Shown: positions 32,280-42,012, counted from the stretch's first letter. The stretch: 64,000 nt of DNA from VAZQ01 sp963817135 (GCA_963817135.1 CAWFNG010000022.1:62001-126000); one strand, 5' to 3'. Program-made: numbers and translations. Notes: generated from the letters alone by a model not told the origin.

Positions 32280-35246
32280 ATGAACGATCCCGCCCGCGAC
32301 TACAGCGAGACACTTTTCCTGCCGAAGACGGATTTTCCCATGCGGGCCGGGCTGCCGCAGAAGGAGCCCGAAATTCTCGCACGCTGGCAGAAGCTCGGCC
32401 TGTATGAGCGGCTGCGCCAGAATTCGCGCGGACGGCCGAGATTCATCCTGCACGACGGTCCGCCATACGCCAATGGCGACATCCATATCGGGCACGCGCT
32501 CAACAAGATCCTCAAAGACGTGGTCACGCGCTCGCAGCAGATGCTGGGTTACGATTCAAATTATGTGCCGGGCTGGGACTGCCACGGGCTGCCCATCGAG
32601 TGGAAGATCGAGGAAGAATACCGCGCCAAGGGCAAAAACAAGGATGCGGTCCCGGTCGTGGAATTCCGGCGTGAATGCCGCGCCTTCGCGGCGCATTGGA
32701 TCGATGTTCAGCGCGAGCAGTTCAAGCGGCTTGGCGTCGAAGGCGATTGGCGCCACCCCTACACCACCATGGAGTTTGCCGCCGAAGCGCAGATCGCGCG
32801 CGAAATCATGAAATTCGCGCGCAATGGGACGCTCTACCGCGGCTCGAAGCCGGTGATGTGGTCGGTCGTGGAGAAGACGGCGCTGGCGGAAGCCGAGGTC
32901 GAATACGAGGATTACGTCTCGGACCAGGTTTGGGTCAAATTCCCGGTTCGAGATGCTGCCGATCAGGAGATCAAGAGGGCCAGTATCCTCATTTGGACGA
33001 CCACGCCATGGACGATCCCCGGCAATCGCGCCATCAGCTTCTCGCCGAAGATCGCCTACGGGCTTTACCGCATCAGCGATGCTCCCAATGACAACTGGGC
33101 CAAGCCCGGCGACCTCTACATTCTCGCCGACAATCTCGTGCTCGATGCACTGCGGCAAGCACGCGTCACAGCGTTCAAGAAGCTTCGGGCGGTCGCGGCG
33201 GACGAGTTGCAACGGCTCGTCAGCAGCCACCCATTGAAGGGTTTTGCCGCAGACTATGCGTTTGCGGTTCCCCTGCTTGCCGGCGAGCATGTCGCCGACG
33301 ATGCCGGCACCGGCTTCGTACATACCGCTCCCGGGCATGGCCGGGATGACTTCGATGTGTGGACGGCGAATGCCGCAAGCCTGCAAGCGCGCGGTATCAA
33401 TACCGCGATTCCCTATACAGTCGACGCCGACGGGCGCTTCACACAGGAGGCGCCGGGGTTTGCCGGCAAAAGCGTACTCACCGCCGAGGGCGAGCGGGGC
33501 GATGCCAACGAAGCGGTTATCAAGGCCCTGATCGAAGCGGGCATGCTGATCGCGCGCTCCCGCCTCAAGCATCAGTATCCGCATTCCTGGCGTTCGAAAA
33601 AACCCATCATTTTTCGCAATACGCCGCAATGGTTCATTGCCATGGACAAGCCGATCGCGGGCGAGGATGGCACCGCGCTCGCCGGCGACAGCTTGCGCCG
33701 GCGTGCGCTCGCCGCCATCAAACGCACCGCATGGGTGCCGCCCCAGGGCGAGAACCGCATCACCGGCATGATCGCCACCCGCCCCGACTGGGTGATCTCG
33801 CGCCAGCGCGCATGGGGCGTGCCGATCACCGTATTCGTGCGGGAAAAAGCCGACGGAACGCTCGACATCCTCGATGATCCTGCAGTCGACAAGCGCATCG
33901 CGGATGCATTCGAAGCGCAAGGCGCAGATGCATGGTATGAACCCGGTGCTGCGCGCCGTTTCCTGGCGCCGGATTACGATTACGACGCGTGGCACAAGGT
34001 CGATGACATATTGGACGTCTGGTTCGATTCCGGCTCGACCTACGCCTTCACGCTGGAAAGGCGTCGCGATCTTGCCGTCAGGCGCAAGCAGGATGGCGGA
34101 GCCGACACGGTGATGTATCTCGAAGGCTCCGACCAGCACCGCGGCTGGTTTCAGTCATCGCTTTTGGAATCCTGCGGCACGCGCGGAGGTGCGCCTTTCG
34201 ACGTGGTGCTCACCCATGGCTTCGTTCTCGATCAGGACGGCCATAAGATGTCGAAATCGCTCGGCAACGTGGTCGCCCCGCAGGACGTGATCAAGCAATC
34301 CGGCGCCGATATCCTGCGCATGTGGGTTTGCGCCTCCGACTATGCCGACGACCTGCGCATCGGCCGGGAAATCCTCAAAACCACCATTGAGACCTACCGC
34401 AAGCTGCGCAACACCATTCGCTGGATGCTGGGCTCGTTGGCGCATCTGACCGACGAAGATACGCTCGCTTTCGGCAAAATGCCGGAACTCGATCGGCTGA
34501 TGCTGCACCGGCTTTTCGAGCTCGACCGGCTGGTGCGCCAATCCTATGCCGCTTTCGATTACAAGCGCATTTTCGCCGCTCTCAACAGTTTCATGACCAG
34601 CGATCTCTCGGCTTTCTATTTCGATATTCGCAAGGATGCCCTCTATTGCGATCCGATCTCCTCGAACACGCGGCGCGCCTCGCTGCGAGTGATCGATGAG
34701 CTGTTCCGCCATTCGGTAATGTGGCTTGCCCCGATGCTTCCATTTACCGCCGAGGAGGCATGGCTCGCGCGTTACCCGTCGGCACATGATTCGGTGCACC
34801 TCGAATTGTTTCCGGAACCGCCCGAGGCGTGGCGCGATGAGGCGCTGGCGGAGAAATGGCGCAAAGTCAGGCTGGTGCGGCGCGTGGTCACCGGCGCGCT
34901 CGAGGTCGAGCGGGCGCACAAGCGCATCGGCTCCTCGCTCGAGGCTGCCCCCGTCGTCTACATCGCGGATCTCGAACTGTTTGCCGCGGTCGTCGATATC
35001 GACCTCGCCGAAGTAGCGATCACGTCCGCGGCAAACCTGGTCGAAGGCGACGGTCCGCCGGACGCCTTCAGGCTCGGCGAGGTCCCCGGCGTTGCGGTGG
35101 AGGTACGTCTGGCCCAGGGAAAAAAATGCGCACGGTCCTGGAAAATTCTTCCGAGCGTCGGCTCTGACCCCGCGTATCCCGATGTTTCGCCGCGTGATGC
35201 GCAGGCGTTGCGCGAGTGGAAACTGATGCGCAACGCCGCAGAGTAA
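32280..35246 (+). CDS. ileS: Isoleucyl-tRNA synthetase
   Basis: This 988-aa class I synthetase charges tRNA-Ile. The HIGH motif is PPYANGDIHIGHALNKILKD in outline, near residue 60. The CP1 editing domain includes the T-rich segment TTTPWTIPGNRAISF, and the KMSKS loop is GHKMSKSLGNVVAPQ near residue 660. The start MNDPARDYSETLFLPK fits the alphaproteobacterial N-terminus. No Shine-Dalgarno sequence is seen in the 10 bp between the hairpin repeat and the ATG, so initiation may be leaderless-like or depend on the repeat. It is coupled to lspA by an overlapping TAATG. Confidence 0.97.
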   Translation: MNDPARDYSETLFLPKTDFPMRAGLPQKEPEILARWQKLGLYERLRQNSRGRPRFILHDGPPYANGDIHIGHALNKILKDVVTRSQQMLGYDSNYVPGWDCHGLPIEWKIEEEYRAKGKNKDAVPVVEFRRECRAFAAHWIDVQREQFKRLGVEGDWRHPYTTMEFAAEAQIAREIMKFARNGTLYRGSKPVMWSVVEKTALAEAEVEYEDYVSDQVWVKFPVRDAADQEIKRASILIWTTTPWTIPGNRAISFSPKIAYGLYRISDAPNDNWAKPGDLYILADNLVLDALRQARVTAFKKLRAVAADELQRLVSSHPLKGFAADYAFAVPLLAGEHVADDAGTGFVHTAPGHGRDDFDVWTANAASLQARGINTAIPYTVDADGRFTQEAPGFAGKSVLTAEGERGDANEAVIKALIEAGMLIARSRLKHQYPHSWRSKKPIIFRNTPQWFIAMDKPIAGEDGTALAGDSLRRRALAAIKRTAWVPPQGENRITGMIATRPDWVISRQRAWGVPITVFVREKADGTLDILDDPAVDKRIADAFEAQGADAWYEPGAARRFLAPDYDYDAWHKVDDILDVWFDSGSTYAFTLERRRDLAVRRKQDGGADTVMYLEGSDQHRGWFQSSLLESCGTRGGAPFDVVLTHGFVLDQDGHKMSKSLGNVVAPQDVIKQSGADILRMWVCASDYADDLRIGREILKTTIETYRKLRNTIRWMLGSLAHLTDEDTLAFGKMPELDRLMLHRLFELDRLVRQSYAAFDYKRIFAALNSFMTSDLSAFYFDIRKDALYCDPISSNTRRASLRVIDELFRHSVMWLAPMLPFTAEEAWLARYPSAHDSVHLELFPEPPEAWRDEALAEKWRKVRLVRRVVTGALEVERAHKRIGSSLEAAPVVYIADLELFAAVVDIDLAEVAITSAANLVEGDGPPDAFRLGEVPGVAVEVRLAQGKKCARSWKILPSVGSDPAYPDVSPRDAQALREWKLMRNAAE

Positions 35247-35791
35247 TGAAAGCCATGAGCACCACGAGCGCCCTTTCCTATCGCTCCATGCTGTGGGGTC
35301 GCCACACCGGATTCGGGCTCGCCGTCGCGCTCGCCGCCGCGCTGATCGACCAGGCGAGCAAGCTCTGGATCCTTTTTGTCCTCGAGCTTGGCATCCGGGA
35401 GAGCATTACGGTTACGCCGTTTCTCGACCTCATGCTCACCTGGAATACCGGGATCAGCTACGGCCTGTTTCGGCAAGAGGGCCCGCTGGGGCAATGGGCA
35501 TTGCTGGCGCTCAAGGCGATCGCTGCCGTCCTGCTGTGGATCTGGCTTACGCGGGCCTCTTCTCGGCTAACCGCCCTGTCGCTCGGGCTTATTATCGGGG
35601 GTGCGGTGGGTAATGCCATCGACCGTCTCGCTTATGGTGCCGTCGCCGATTTCATTCTCTTTCACATCACCACCGAGACCTACAGCTTCCAGTGGTATGT
35701 CTTTAACCTTGCCGATGTCGCGATCGTTGCCGGCGTGATCGGGCTCATCTACGAAACCCTCTTTGGCGCCGACGCCGCAAAAGCGCCCTGA
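35246..35791 (+). CDS. lspA: Lipoprotein signal peptidase II
   Basis: LspA removes signal peptides from prolipoproteins in the inner membrane, after lipidation and before Lnt. The ATG at 35246 overlaps the ileS stop and gives a 181-aa protein with four spans. The catalytic Asp residues are in GGAVGNAIDRLAYGAVADFI and VFNLADVAIVAGVI, and the family N-terminal segment is AALIDQASKLWIL. The ileS-lspA pairing is widespread in proteobacteria. Confidence 0.96.
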   Translation: MKAMSTTSALSYRSMLWGRHTGFGLAVALAAALIDQASKLWILFVLELGIRESITVTPFLDLMLTWNTGISYGLFRQEGPLGQWALLALKAIAAVLLWIWLTRASSRLTALSLGLIIGGAVGNAIDRLAYGAVADFILFHITTETYSFQWYVFNLADVAIVAGVIGLIYETLFGADAAKAP

Positions 35792-35853
35792 TCCTGGCCA
35801 AAATAGCGCCTGGGGAAGCGGCACATTTCGCCGCTTTATGAAGGGGATAGACG

Positions 35854-36573
35854 ATGCGGAATCGATACGCGACAGGGCGCCGGCGCACGGCAGCCTTTGG
35901 CGGCTTATTGACGCTGGCGCTCGCGCTGGCAGCCAGCACCGGTAGCGCCTTCTCTCAGGATGCGAATGAAGAAGACGTGCCGCTCGATACCAAGCTGTTC
36001 CGGAACTTCATGCATGAACTGGGCTTTAGAGCGGACGGCGGCGCCGGCATCGATTATCGCGAGCGCGCGCCTCTGGTCGTGCCGCCGAGCCGCGATCTTC
36101 CGCCGCCGCAAACCGAAGGCCCGGCGGCGAAAAATCCCGCTTGGCCGAAGGATCCGGATGTGACCCGTCGTCGCAATGCGGCCGCAGCAGCGGAAAAAGC
36201 CAAGCTTCGGTCATCGAACGACCTGATAGAGGAATCGCGGCCGCTGCGACCCGACGAACTCGACAAGGGTCGCGGCAGCGGCACTGCCAACGGCAAATCG
36301 CAGACTGGCCGCACCACGGAAGAGACCGCGCGCCCGCTCTCGCCGGCGGAGCTTGGACAAAACAAAACCTTGCTGGAAGGGATGTTCTCCTCGATGGGGC
36401 CGCAACGGGCCGAAAGCGCACCGTTTGCCGGCGAACCGCCGCGAACGAGCATGACTGCACCGCCCCCTGGCTATCAGACACCCTCCCCCAATTATCCGTA
36501 TGGCATTGACCCCAATAGGCAGGCACCCGGAAAAGCACAGACCCTGGAGGAGCGACTCGAGCCTGCGCGCTGA
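35854..36573 (+). CDS. Exported Pro/Ser-rich hypothetical protein downstream of lspA
   Basis: The 239-aa product starts with an Arg-rich n-region and a signal segment (FGGLLTLALALAASTGSAFSQ). The mature part begins with DTKLFRNFMHELGFR and YRERAPLVVPPSRDLPPP. It then becomes low-complexity, rich in Pro, Arg, Glu and Ala, with repeats of the type RPLRPDEL and RPLSPAEL, and ends YPYGIDPNRQAPGK. Similar proteins follow lspA in related Rhizobiales, as far as I recall. Probably periplasmic; no enzymatic motif is visible. Confidence 0.8.
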   Translation: MRNRYATGRRRTAAFGGLLTLALALAASTGSAFSQDANEEDVPLDTKLFRNFMHELGFRADGGAGIDYRERAPLVVPPSRDLPPPQTEGPAAKNPAWPKDPDVTRRRNAAAAAEKAKLRSSNDLIEESRPLRPDELDKGRGSGTANGKSQTGRTTEETARPLSPAELGQNKTLLEGMFSSMGPQRAESAPFAGEPPRTSMTAPPPGYQTPSPNYPYGIDPNRQAPGKAQTLEERLEPAR

Positions 36574-36654
36574 AGTGCACTAAAGTGAATTAGTGGCGGC
36601 GCTGGTTGCATCGCATTGAATTTCGTGCCATCCGGCTCATCGTAGTGCGGTCCA

Positions 36655-36821
36655 CTAGTGTGGCGGATTTGACGTTCCTATCAGCATTGCCGCGAGTCAT
36701 TCGTAGGAACGTCAAATCCGAAGCCACACTAGAATCAAATAGTTGCTAGTGTCCCTTTGGTTCCGACATTCGTTTGCGAGCGTGCTGCAAGGTGATACGA
36801 ATGTCGGAACCGGGACACTAG
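36655..36821 (+). repeat. CTAG-bounded paired-hairpin module AB, copy 3
   Basis: Hairpin A is at 36655-36732, spacer aatcaaatagttg at 36733-36745 and hairpin B at 36746-36821. All four CTAG ends are intact. In B, both arms carry acat/atgt where other copies have acgt/acgt, a compensated change. The module is 34 bp upstream of the first M16 peptidase. The preceding bases gtgcggtccactag could be a remnant of another unit fused at the same CTAG. Confidence 0.93.
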
Positions 36822-36855
36822 GAGTGGGGCGACGGCTAACTCCACGAGATTATTG

Positions 36856-38214
36856 GTGCTGAAAAAACTGCTTTTCATTCTCACCGCCGCGCTCGCGGCG
36901 GCGAATTCATCGATCGTCGGCGCGGGGACAGGTCCGGAGATTGCTCATTTCTTCCTCGGCAACGGGCTTGAAGTCGTTGTCATTCCCGATCACCGCGCGC
37001 CGGTGGTCACGCATATGGTCTGGTACAAGGTAGGCTCGGCCGACGAGACTCCGGGAAAATCCGGACTTGCCCATTTCCTCGAACATCTCATGTTCAAGGG
37101 CACCGCAAAAAATCCCTCCGGCCGGTTTTCCCAGGTGGTCGCCACCATTGGCGGGCAGGAGAACGCTTTCACCGCGTCCGACTATACCGGCTATTATCAG
37201 CGCGTGCCGAGCGAGCAGCTCAAGGGCATGATGGAGTTCGAAGCTGACCGCATGACCGGCCTGGTGCTCACCGAGGATGCCGTGCGCACCGAGCTTCAGG
37301 TGGTGCTCGAAGAGCAGAACATGCGCGTTGCCAACAATCCTTCCGCCCGTTTGGGCGAGCAGATGGAGGCCGCGCTTTACCTCAACCACCCCTATGGCAG
37401 GCCGGTGATCGGATGGCGCAACGAGATCGAGCAGCTCAATCGCGAGGATGCGCTTGCCTTCTATCGCCGGTTCTACACGCCGAACAACGCCGTTCTGGTG
37501 GTGGCCGGCGATGTGACGGCGGCAGCGGTGCGCGCTCTCGCGCAAGAAACCTATGCCAAGGTCCCGCGCGTCGCCGAGATCAAGCCGCGCGCACGCCCGC
37601 AGGAACCCACGCCGGAAGCGCAGCGCACCGTCACGCTCGCGGACCCTCGCGTCGCCCAGCCCACCGTGAGCCGCTATTATCTCGTTCCCTCGAGCACGAC
37701 GGCATCGCCCGGTGAAAGCGAAGCCCTCGAAGTTCTGGCGCATGTGCTGGGCCGCGGCTCGACCAGCCGACTCTATCAGCGGCTTGTTGCCGAGAAAGGC
37801 ATCGCAGTGAATGCGGGCGCAAGCTATGACGGCACGGCACTCGACCTGACCCGCTTGACGATCTACGCGACCCCGAAAGGGAGCACCAGCCTGCAACAGC
37901 TGGAGCAGGCGATGGATACGGTGCTTGCCGACGTGAGCGAAAACGGAGTGAGCGGCGAGGAGCTCGAGCGTTCGAAAAGCCGCATGATCGCCGACACCGT
38001 CTATGCCAACGACAGTCAGCGCAGCATGGCGCAATGGTTTGGCGCGGCGCTGACCACCGGCGGGACGGTTGAGCAAATTCGCACCCTGCCCGAGCGCATC
38101 CGCCTGGTCACAGCCGAGCAGGTGCGCGATGCCGCCCGCCGATGGCTCGACAAGCGGCGCTCGGTCACCGGCTATCTCGTCAAAGAAACGCAAGCCGAGG
38201 CAAAACGCTCGTGA
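36856..38214 (+). CDS. M16 zinc metallopeptidase, catalytic subunit
   Basis: The GTG at 36856 (or TTG at 36853) gives a short signal-like N-terminus (LKKLLFILTAALAAANSS), so the protein is probably periplasmic. The inverted zinc motif HxxEH is in GLAHFLEHLMFKGTA near residue 75, with the distal Glu in TELQVVLEEQNMR. The second half is the M16 C-terminal domain (about 190-380). About 452 aa, like processing-peptidase beta or PqqL-type proteins. It overlaps the next M16 gene by 4 bp, and the pair should form a heterodimer. Confidence 0.93.
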   Translation: MLKKLLFILTAALAAANSSIVGAGTGPEIAHFFLGNGLEVVVIPDHRAPVVTHMVWYKVGSADETPGKSGLAHFLEHLMFKGTAKNPSGRFSQVVATIGGQENAFTASDYTGYYQRVPSEQLKGMMEFEADRMTGLVLTEDAVRTELQVVLEEQNMRVANNPSARLGEQMEAALYLNHPYGRPVIGWRNEIEQLNREDALAFYRRFYTPNNAVLVVAGDVTAAAVRALAQETYAKVPRVAEIKPRARPQEPTPEAQRTVTLADPRVAQPTVSRYYLVPSSTTASPGESEALEVLAHVLGRGSTSRLYQRLVAEKGIAVNAGASYDGTALDLTRLTIYATPKGSTSLQQLEQAMDTVLADVSENGVSGEELERSKSRMIADTVYANDSQRSMAQWFGAALTTGGTVEQIRTLPERIRLVTAEQVRDAARRWLDKRRSVTGYLVKETQAEAKRS

Positions 38215-39551
38215 AAGCGGTTACTTTCATTCGCACGCTGCTGGCAAGCGCCGCGGCTGCCATGCTCGCTTTTGCCGCCTCAAGCGCGCAGGCGGTGACC
38301 ATCGAACGGGTGGTGAGTCCTGCCGGAATCGAGGCCTGGCTCGTGCGCAATCCCGCGCTGCCGATGATCGCGCTTGAGTTTGCCGTTGCGGGCGGCGCAG
38401 AACAGGACCCCGCGGACAAGCCGGGGGTCGCCAGCCTCGCCGCGAGCACGCTTGACGAGGGCGCCGGCCCTCTCGCTGCCGTCGCGTTCCACGATCGGTT
38501 GGAGCGGAAAGCGATCGAAATGAGTTTCAGCGCCGCGCACGAGCATTTGCGCGGCACCCTGCGGACGCTGACGGAAAATCGCGACGAAGCCTTCGACCTC
38601 CTGCGGCTCGCATTGACCGAGCCGCGCTTCGATGCCGAAGCCGTGGAGCGCATGCGCGCGCAGACGATGTCGCGCCTCAAGCGCGACGCCGTCAGTCCCA
38701 ACGAGATTGCGCGAAAGACCTGGTGGGAGACCGCGTTTCCCGGACATCCATACGGCCGTCCCGTCAACGGAACCCTGGAATCGGTAGCGCGCATCGGCGC
38801 CGACGATATGCGAGCCTACATTCGCCGGGTGCTCGCGCGCGACGGACTCAAAATCGCAATCGTCGGCGATATCGATGCAAAGACGGCAGGCGAACTCATC
38901 GATCGCACCTTCGGCGGCCTGCCCGCGAAAGCAGAGCTTGTGGCCATTGCAAACGCTGTTCCGCAAGGAATGGGGCGTCGCATCGTGATCCAGCTTGATG
39001 TGCCGCAGGCAGCCGTCGCTTTCGGCGGCCCCGGCATCGGCCGCAGCGATCCGGATTTCATGGCGGCTTACATCGTCAATCACGTCCTCGGCGGCGGATC
39101 GTTCTCTTCCCGGCTGTACCGTGAGGTGCGGGAGAAGCGCGGGCTCGCTTACGGGATTTCCGACACTCTGCTCTGGTTCAATGGCACCGCGGTGTGGTTC
39201 GGCAGCACCGCGACGCGAGCCGATGCCACCAGAGAGACCATCGACATCATCGACCAGGAGGTTCGCCGGCTTGCGCAAGAGGGACCGACCGAAGAGGAAT
39301 TCGTCAAGGCGAAGACTTATCTCAAAGGTTCGTTCGCGCTGGTGCTCGACAGCTCGAACCGGATTGCAGGGCAACTCATCCAAATGCAGCTGGACAATCT
39401 CGGCATCGATTACATCGACCGGCGAGCCGGCCTGATCGATGCCGTGACGCTGGCCGATGCCAAGCGCGTTGCCAAGCGACTGCTGGAGAGGGGTATTCTG
39501 GTCACGGTCGTTGGACGGCCGCAGGGCGTCTCGTCAACCGAGGGCGGCTGA
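38211..39551 (+). CDS. M16 family protein, non-catalytic partner
   Basis: A GTG start at 38211 overlaps the previous stop. The 446-aa product has a signal segment (LLASAAAAMLAFAASSAQAV). The fold is M16, but the zinc motif is lost: the equivalent region reads KPGVASLAASTLDEGAGPLA. The glycine-rich substrate loop is present in VNHVLGGGSFSSRLYREVREKRGLAYG read across the motif. This matches the known alpha/beta split of M16 peptidases, in which one subunit holds the substrate and the other cuts. Confidence 0.92.
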   Translation: MKAVTFIRTLLASAAAAMLAFAASSAQAVTIERVVSPAGIEAWLVRNPALPMIALEFAVAGGAEQDPADKPGVASLAASTLDEGAGPLAAVAFHDRLERKAIEMSFSAAHEHLRGTLRTLTENRDEAFDLLRLALTEPRFDAEAVERMRAQTMSRLKRDAVSPNEIARKTWWETAFPGHPYGRPVNGTLESVARIGADDMRAYIRRVLARDGLKIAIVGDIDAKTAGELIDRTFGGLPAKAELVAIANAVPQGMGRRIVIQLDVPQAAVAFGGPGIGRSDPDFMAAYIVNHVLGGGSFSSRLYREVREKRGLAYGISDTLLWFNGTAVWFGSTATRADATRETIDIIDQEVRRLAQEGPTEEEFVKAKTYLKGSFALVLDSSNRIAGQLIQMQLDNLGIDYIDRRAGLIDAVTLADAKRVAKRLLERGILVTVVGRPQGVSSTEGG

Positions 39552-39556
39552 TCCAT

Positions 39557-39979
39557 GTGATCCGGATCGACGCCAACATCAGCATCGGCGAGAGCGAGCT
39601 GGAAGAGCGTTTCATCCGCGCATCCGGGCCCGGTGGGCAGAACGTCAACAAGCTCGCAAGCGCGGTGCAGCTTCGGTTCGATGCGCGCCGCTCCCCGAGC
39701 CTTCCCCATGCTGTACGCCTGCGGCTTGAGCGTCTCGCCGGCAGACGCCTTACGAATGACGGCGTCGTGGTGATCACGGCGCAGCGCCATCGCACCCAGG
39801 AGCGAAACCGCGCGGATGCGCTCGATCGCCTCATCGAGTTGATACGGCGCGCAGCCGTTGCGCCGACCCCGCGCAAAGCGACCAAGCCGGGCGCAGCAGC
39901 ACGCGAGCGCAGGCTGCAATCGAAGAAGCGCCGCGGGTCGCTCAAGGGCTTGCGGCAGGAGAAGCCGGACTTCGACTGA
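39557..39979 (+). CDS. arfB: Alternative ribosome-rescue peptidyl-tRNA hydrolase ArfB
   Basis: ArfB (YaeJ, ICT1-like) hydrolyses peptidyl-tRNA on stalled ribosomes without a stop codon. The catalytic GGQ is in RASGPGGQNVNKLASAVQ near residue 28. The C-terminal tail is strongly basic (RERRLQSKKRRGSLKGLRQE), as required to sit in the empty mRNA channel. The GTG at 39557 is chosen to give IRIDANISIGESELEE at the N-terminus, about 140 aa in total. It begins 5 bp after the M16 partner. Confidence 0.94.
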   Translation: MIRIDANISIGESELEERFIRASGPGGQNVNKLASAVQLRFDARRSPSLPHAVRLRLERLAGRRLTNDGVVVITAQRHRTQERNRADALDRLIELIRRAAVAPTPRKATKPGAAARERRLQSKKRRGSLKGLRQEKPDFD

Positions 39980-40020
39980 ATTGCCCAAACGAATCGCTGT
40001 GCTGCGGCTATAATGTCGCT

Positions 40021-40163
40021 GTCGTAGGGTGGGCAAAGGCGCCGGGCACGGGTTTTCCGCGTGGGCAAATTCGTGCAGCGACATAAGGGCGTTTTAACGC
40101 CCGTCTTCGCGGGCTATGCCCACGTGGAGAGGTCACCTCAGACGAATTTGCCCACCCTACGAC
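40021..40163. repeat. Palindromic intergenic element upstream of mutL
   Basis: The ends gtcgtagggtgggcaaa (40021-40037) and tttgcccaccctacgac (40147-40163) are perfect 17-bp inverted repeats. A second pair, gtgggcaaattcgt and acgaatttgcccac, lies nested within reach of them, and a small hairpin gggcgttttaacgccc sits in the middle. The element ends 22 bp before mutL. The terminal motif resembles a short repeat frequent in Bradyrhizobium-group genomes, perhaps a miniature transposable element. Confidence 0.85.
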
Positions 40164-40185
40164 GGTCACAACAACAAAGCGCCCC

Positions 40186-42012
40186 ATGCCCGTTCGCCAG
40201 CTCTCGCAAGCCATGGTCAATCGCATCGCCGCCGGCGAAGTGGTGGAACGCCCGGCAAGCGTGGTGAAGGAGCTTGTTGAGAATGCCCTCGATGCGGGCG
40301 CCAGCCGCATCGACATTCTCACCGATGGAGGCGGCCGCCGCCTCATCCAGGTCACCGACAACGGCACGGGCATGAGCGCACGCGACCTGGCGCTTGCCGT
40401 CGAGCGGCACGCCACGTCGAAACTCCCGGACGATGACCTTCTGGACATTCGCACGCTGGGCTTTCGCGGCGAGGCCTTGCCGTCGATCGGGGCCGTGGCG
40501 CGGCTTGCCATTGTCACACGGTCAGCCGGCGAGGCGCATGGAAGCGCAATCGTCGTCGACGGGGGACGGAAATCGGAAATCAAGCCTGCCGCCCTGGAGC
40601 GGGGAACCCGGGTCGAGGTGCGCGATCTTTTTTACGCCACGCCCGCGCGTCTGAAATTTCTCAAGAGCGACCGCAGCGAGGCGGAAGCGATCCGCGAAAC
40701 CGTTCGGCGACTGGCGATGAGCCGTCCGGACGCTACCTTCACGCTCGCAGGGGAGGAACGCGCGCCAGTAACATGGCCTGCGCAGGCGTCCGGCCCTTCC
40801 GGGCAACTCGCGCGCTTGTCGGACATTCTCGGGCGGGAATTCCGCGCCAATGCCGTGGAGGTGCGCGGCGGTGACCGTCCGCTTGCGGTCGAAGGCTTCG
40901 CCGCGCTGCCCACTCACAGCCGCGCCAATTCGCTTGGGCAATATCTTTTCGTGAACGGGCGACCGGTGCGCGACAGGTTGCTCATTGGCGTGGTTCGCGC
41001 TGCCTATGCCGATTATCTGCCGCGCGACCGCCATCCCATTGTCGCGCTGTTCGTCACCATCGATGCGCGGGAACTGGACGTCAATGTGCATCCGGCCAAG
41101 GCGGAGGTGCGTTTTCGCGATCCGGGTTTGGTGCGCAGCGTCCTCATTCGCGCGCTGCAGCAGGCCTTGCAACGCGATGGGCAGCGCGCGGCGACGACCG
41201 GCGGCAGCGCCACCATTGCCGCCTTTCGTGCCGGGCCTCTTCCCGCGCCAGCGCGAAACTGGGACTGGCGGCACTCGCCTGCGCGGCCGCCGGAGGGATC
41301 GCGCTATGCAATGCGCCCAGGCGGCGCCCTCGCCCTGGAAGCCGGCGAAGCGGAGCAGGCTGGTTTCGACGTCGGCGCACCGAGCGCAGATGCATACGGC
41401 GACCAAGTGGAACCGGCGGCGGACGTTCTCGATCGGCCGCTTGGCGCGGCGCGAGCGCAGCTGCACGCAACCTATATCGTGGCGCAGACCCGCACCGGTC
41501 TTGTCATCGTCGATCAGCATGCCGCGCACGAGCGCATCGTGTACGAGCGGCTCAAAAGCGACCTTGCCAGCGCGGGTATTGCGCGCCAGATCCTGCTCAT
41601 TCCGGAAATCGTCGAGCTTGACGAGGAAAGCGTCGAACGGCTGGTGGCACGCGCCGACGAGCTGCTGCGCTATGGGCTTGCCATCGAGCCGTTCGGCCCG
41701 GGAGCAGTGGCGGTGCGCGAGACACCCTCGCTGCTCGGCGAGATCGACGCCAAGGCGCTCCTTCGCGACCTTTCCGAACACATGACGGAATGGGATGAGA
41801 CGCTCCCGCTCGAGCGCCGCTTGCTGCATGTTGCGGCCACCATGGCTTGCCATGGCTCCGTGCGCGCCGGCCGGCGATTGCGCGCGGAAGAGATGAATGC
41901 GCTGTTGCGCGAGATGGAAGCCACTCCCAATTCCGGGCAATGCAACCACGGCCGGCCGACCTATGTGGAGTTGCCGCTCGGCGACATCGAAAGGCTGTTC
42001 GGACGCCGATAA
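40186..42012 (+). CDS. mutL: DNA mismatch repair protein MutL
   Basis: MutL couples mismatch recognition by MutS to strand removal. The 608-aa protein has the GHKL ATPase motifs: VNRIAAGEVVERPASVVKEL with the catalytic Glu, NALDAGAS, VTDNGTGM, and HATSKL followed by LGFRGEALPSIG. The MutL transducer domain contains FVNGRPVRDRLL. The C-terminal dimerisation domain runs from about residue 420 to the end, with VDQHAAHERIVYERL and ACHGSVRAGRRL. The endonuclease motif DQHAxxERxxYE is recognisable in it. Confidence 0.97.
   Translation: MPVRQLSQAMVNRIAAGEVVERPASVVKELVENALDAGASRIDILTDGGGRRLIQVTDNGTGMSARDLALAVERHATSKLPDDDLLDIRTLGFRGEALPSIGAVARLAIVTRSAGEAHGSAIVVDGGRKSEIKPAALERGTRVEVRDLFYATPARLKFLKSDRSEAEAIRETVRRLAMSRPDATFTLAGEERAPVTWPAQASGPSGQLARLSDILGREFRANAVEVRGGDRPLAVEGFAALPTHSRANSLGQYLFVNGRPVRDRLLIGVVRAAYADYLPRDRHPIVALFVTIDARELDVNVHPAKAEVRFRDPGLVRSVLIRALQQALQRDGQRAATTGGSATIAAFRAGPLPAPARNWDWRHSPARPPEGSRYAMRPGGALALEAGEAEQAGFDVGAPSADAYGDQVEPAADVLDRPLGAARAQLHATYIVAQTRTGLVIVDQHAAHERIVYERLKSDLASAGIARQILLIPEIVELDEESVERLVARADELLRYGLAIEPFGPGAVAVRETPSLLGEIDAKALLRDLSEHMTEWDETLPLERRLLHVAATMACHGSVRAGRRLRAEEMNALLREMEATPNSGQCNHGRPTYVELPLGDIERLFGRR

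Noticed and set aside
32556..34139. Long antisense open frame (about 527 codons) opposite ileS
   Set aside because: It mirrors the codon phase of a GC-rich true gene and shows no protein family similarity. Similar antisense frames occur opposite mutL, the M16 genes, apbE and the anion permease.
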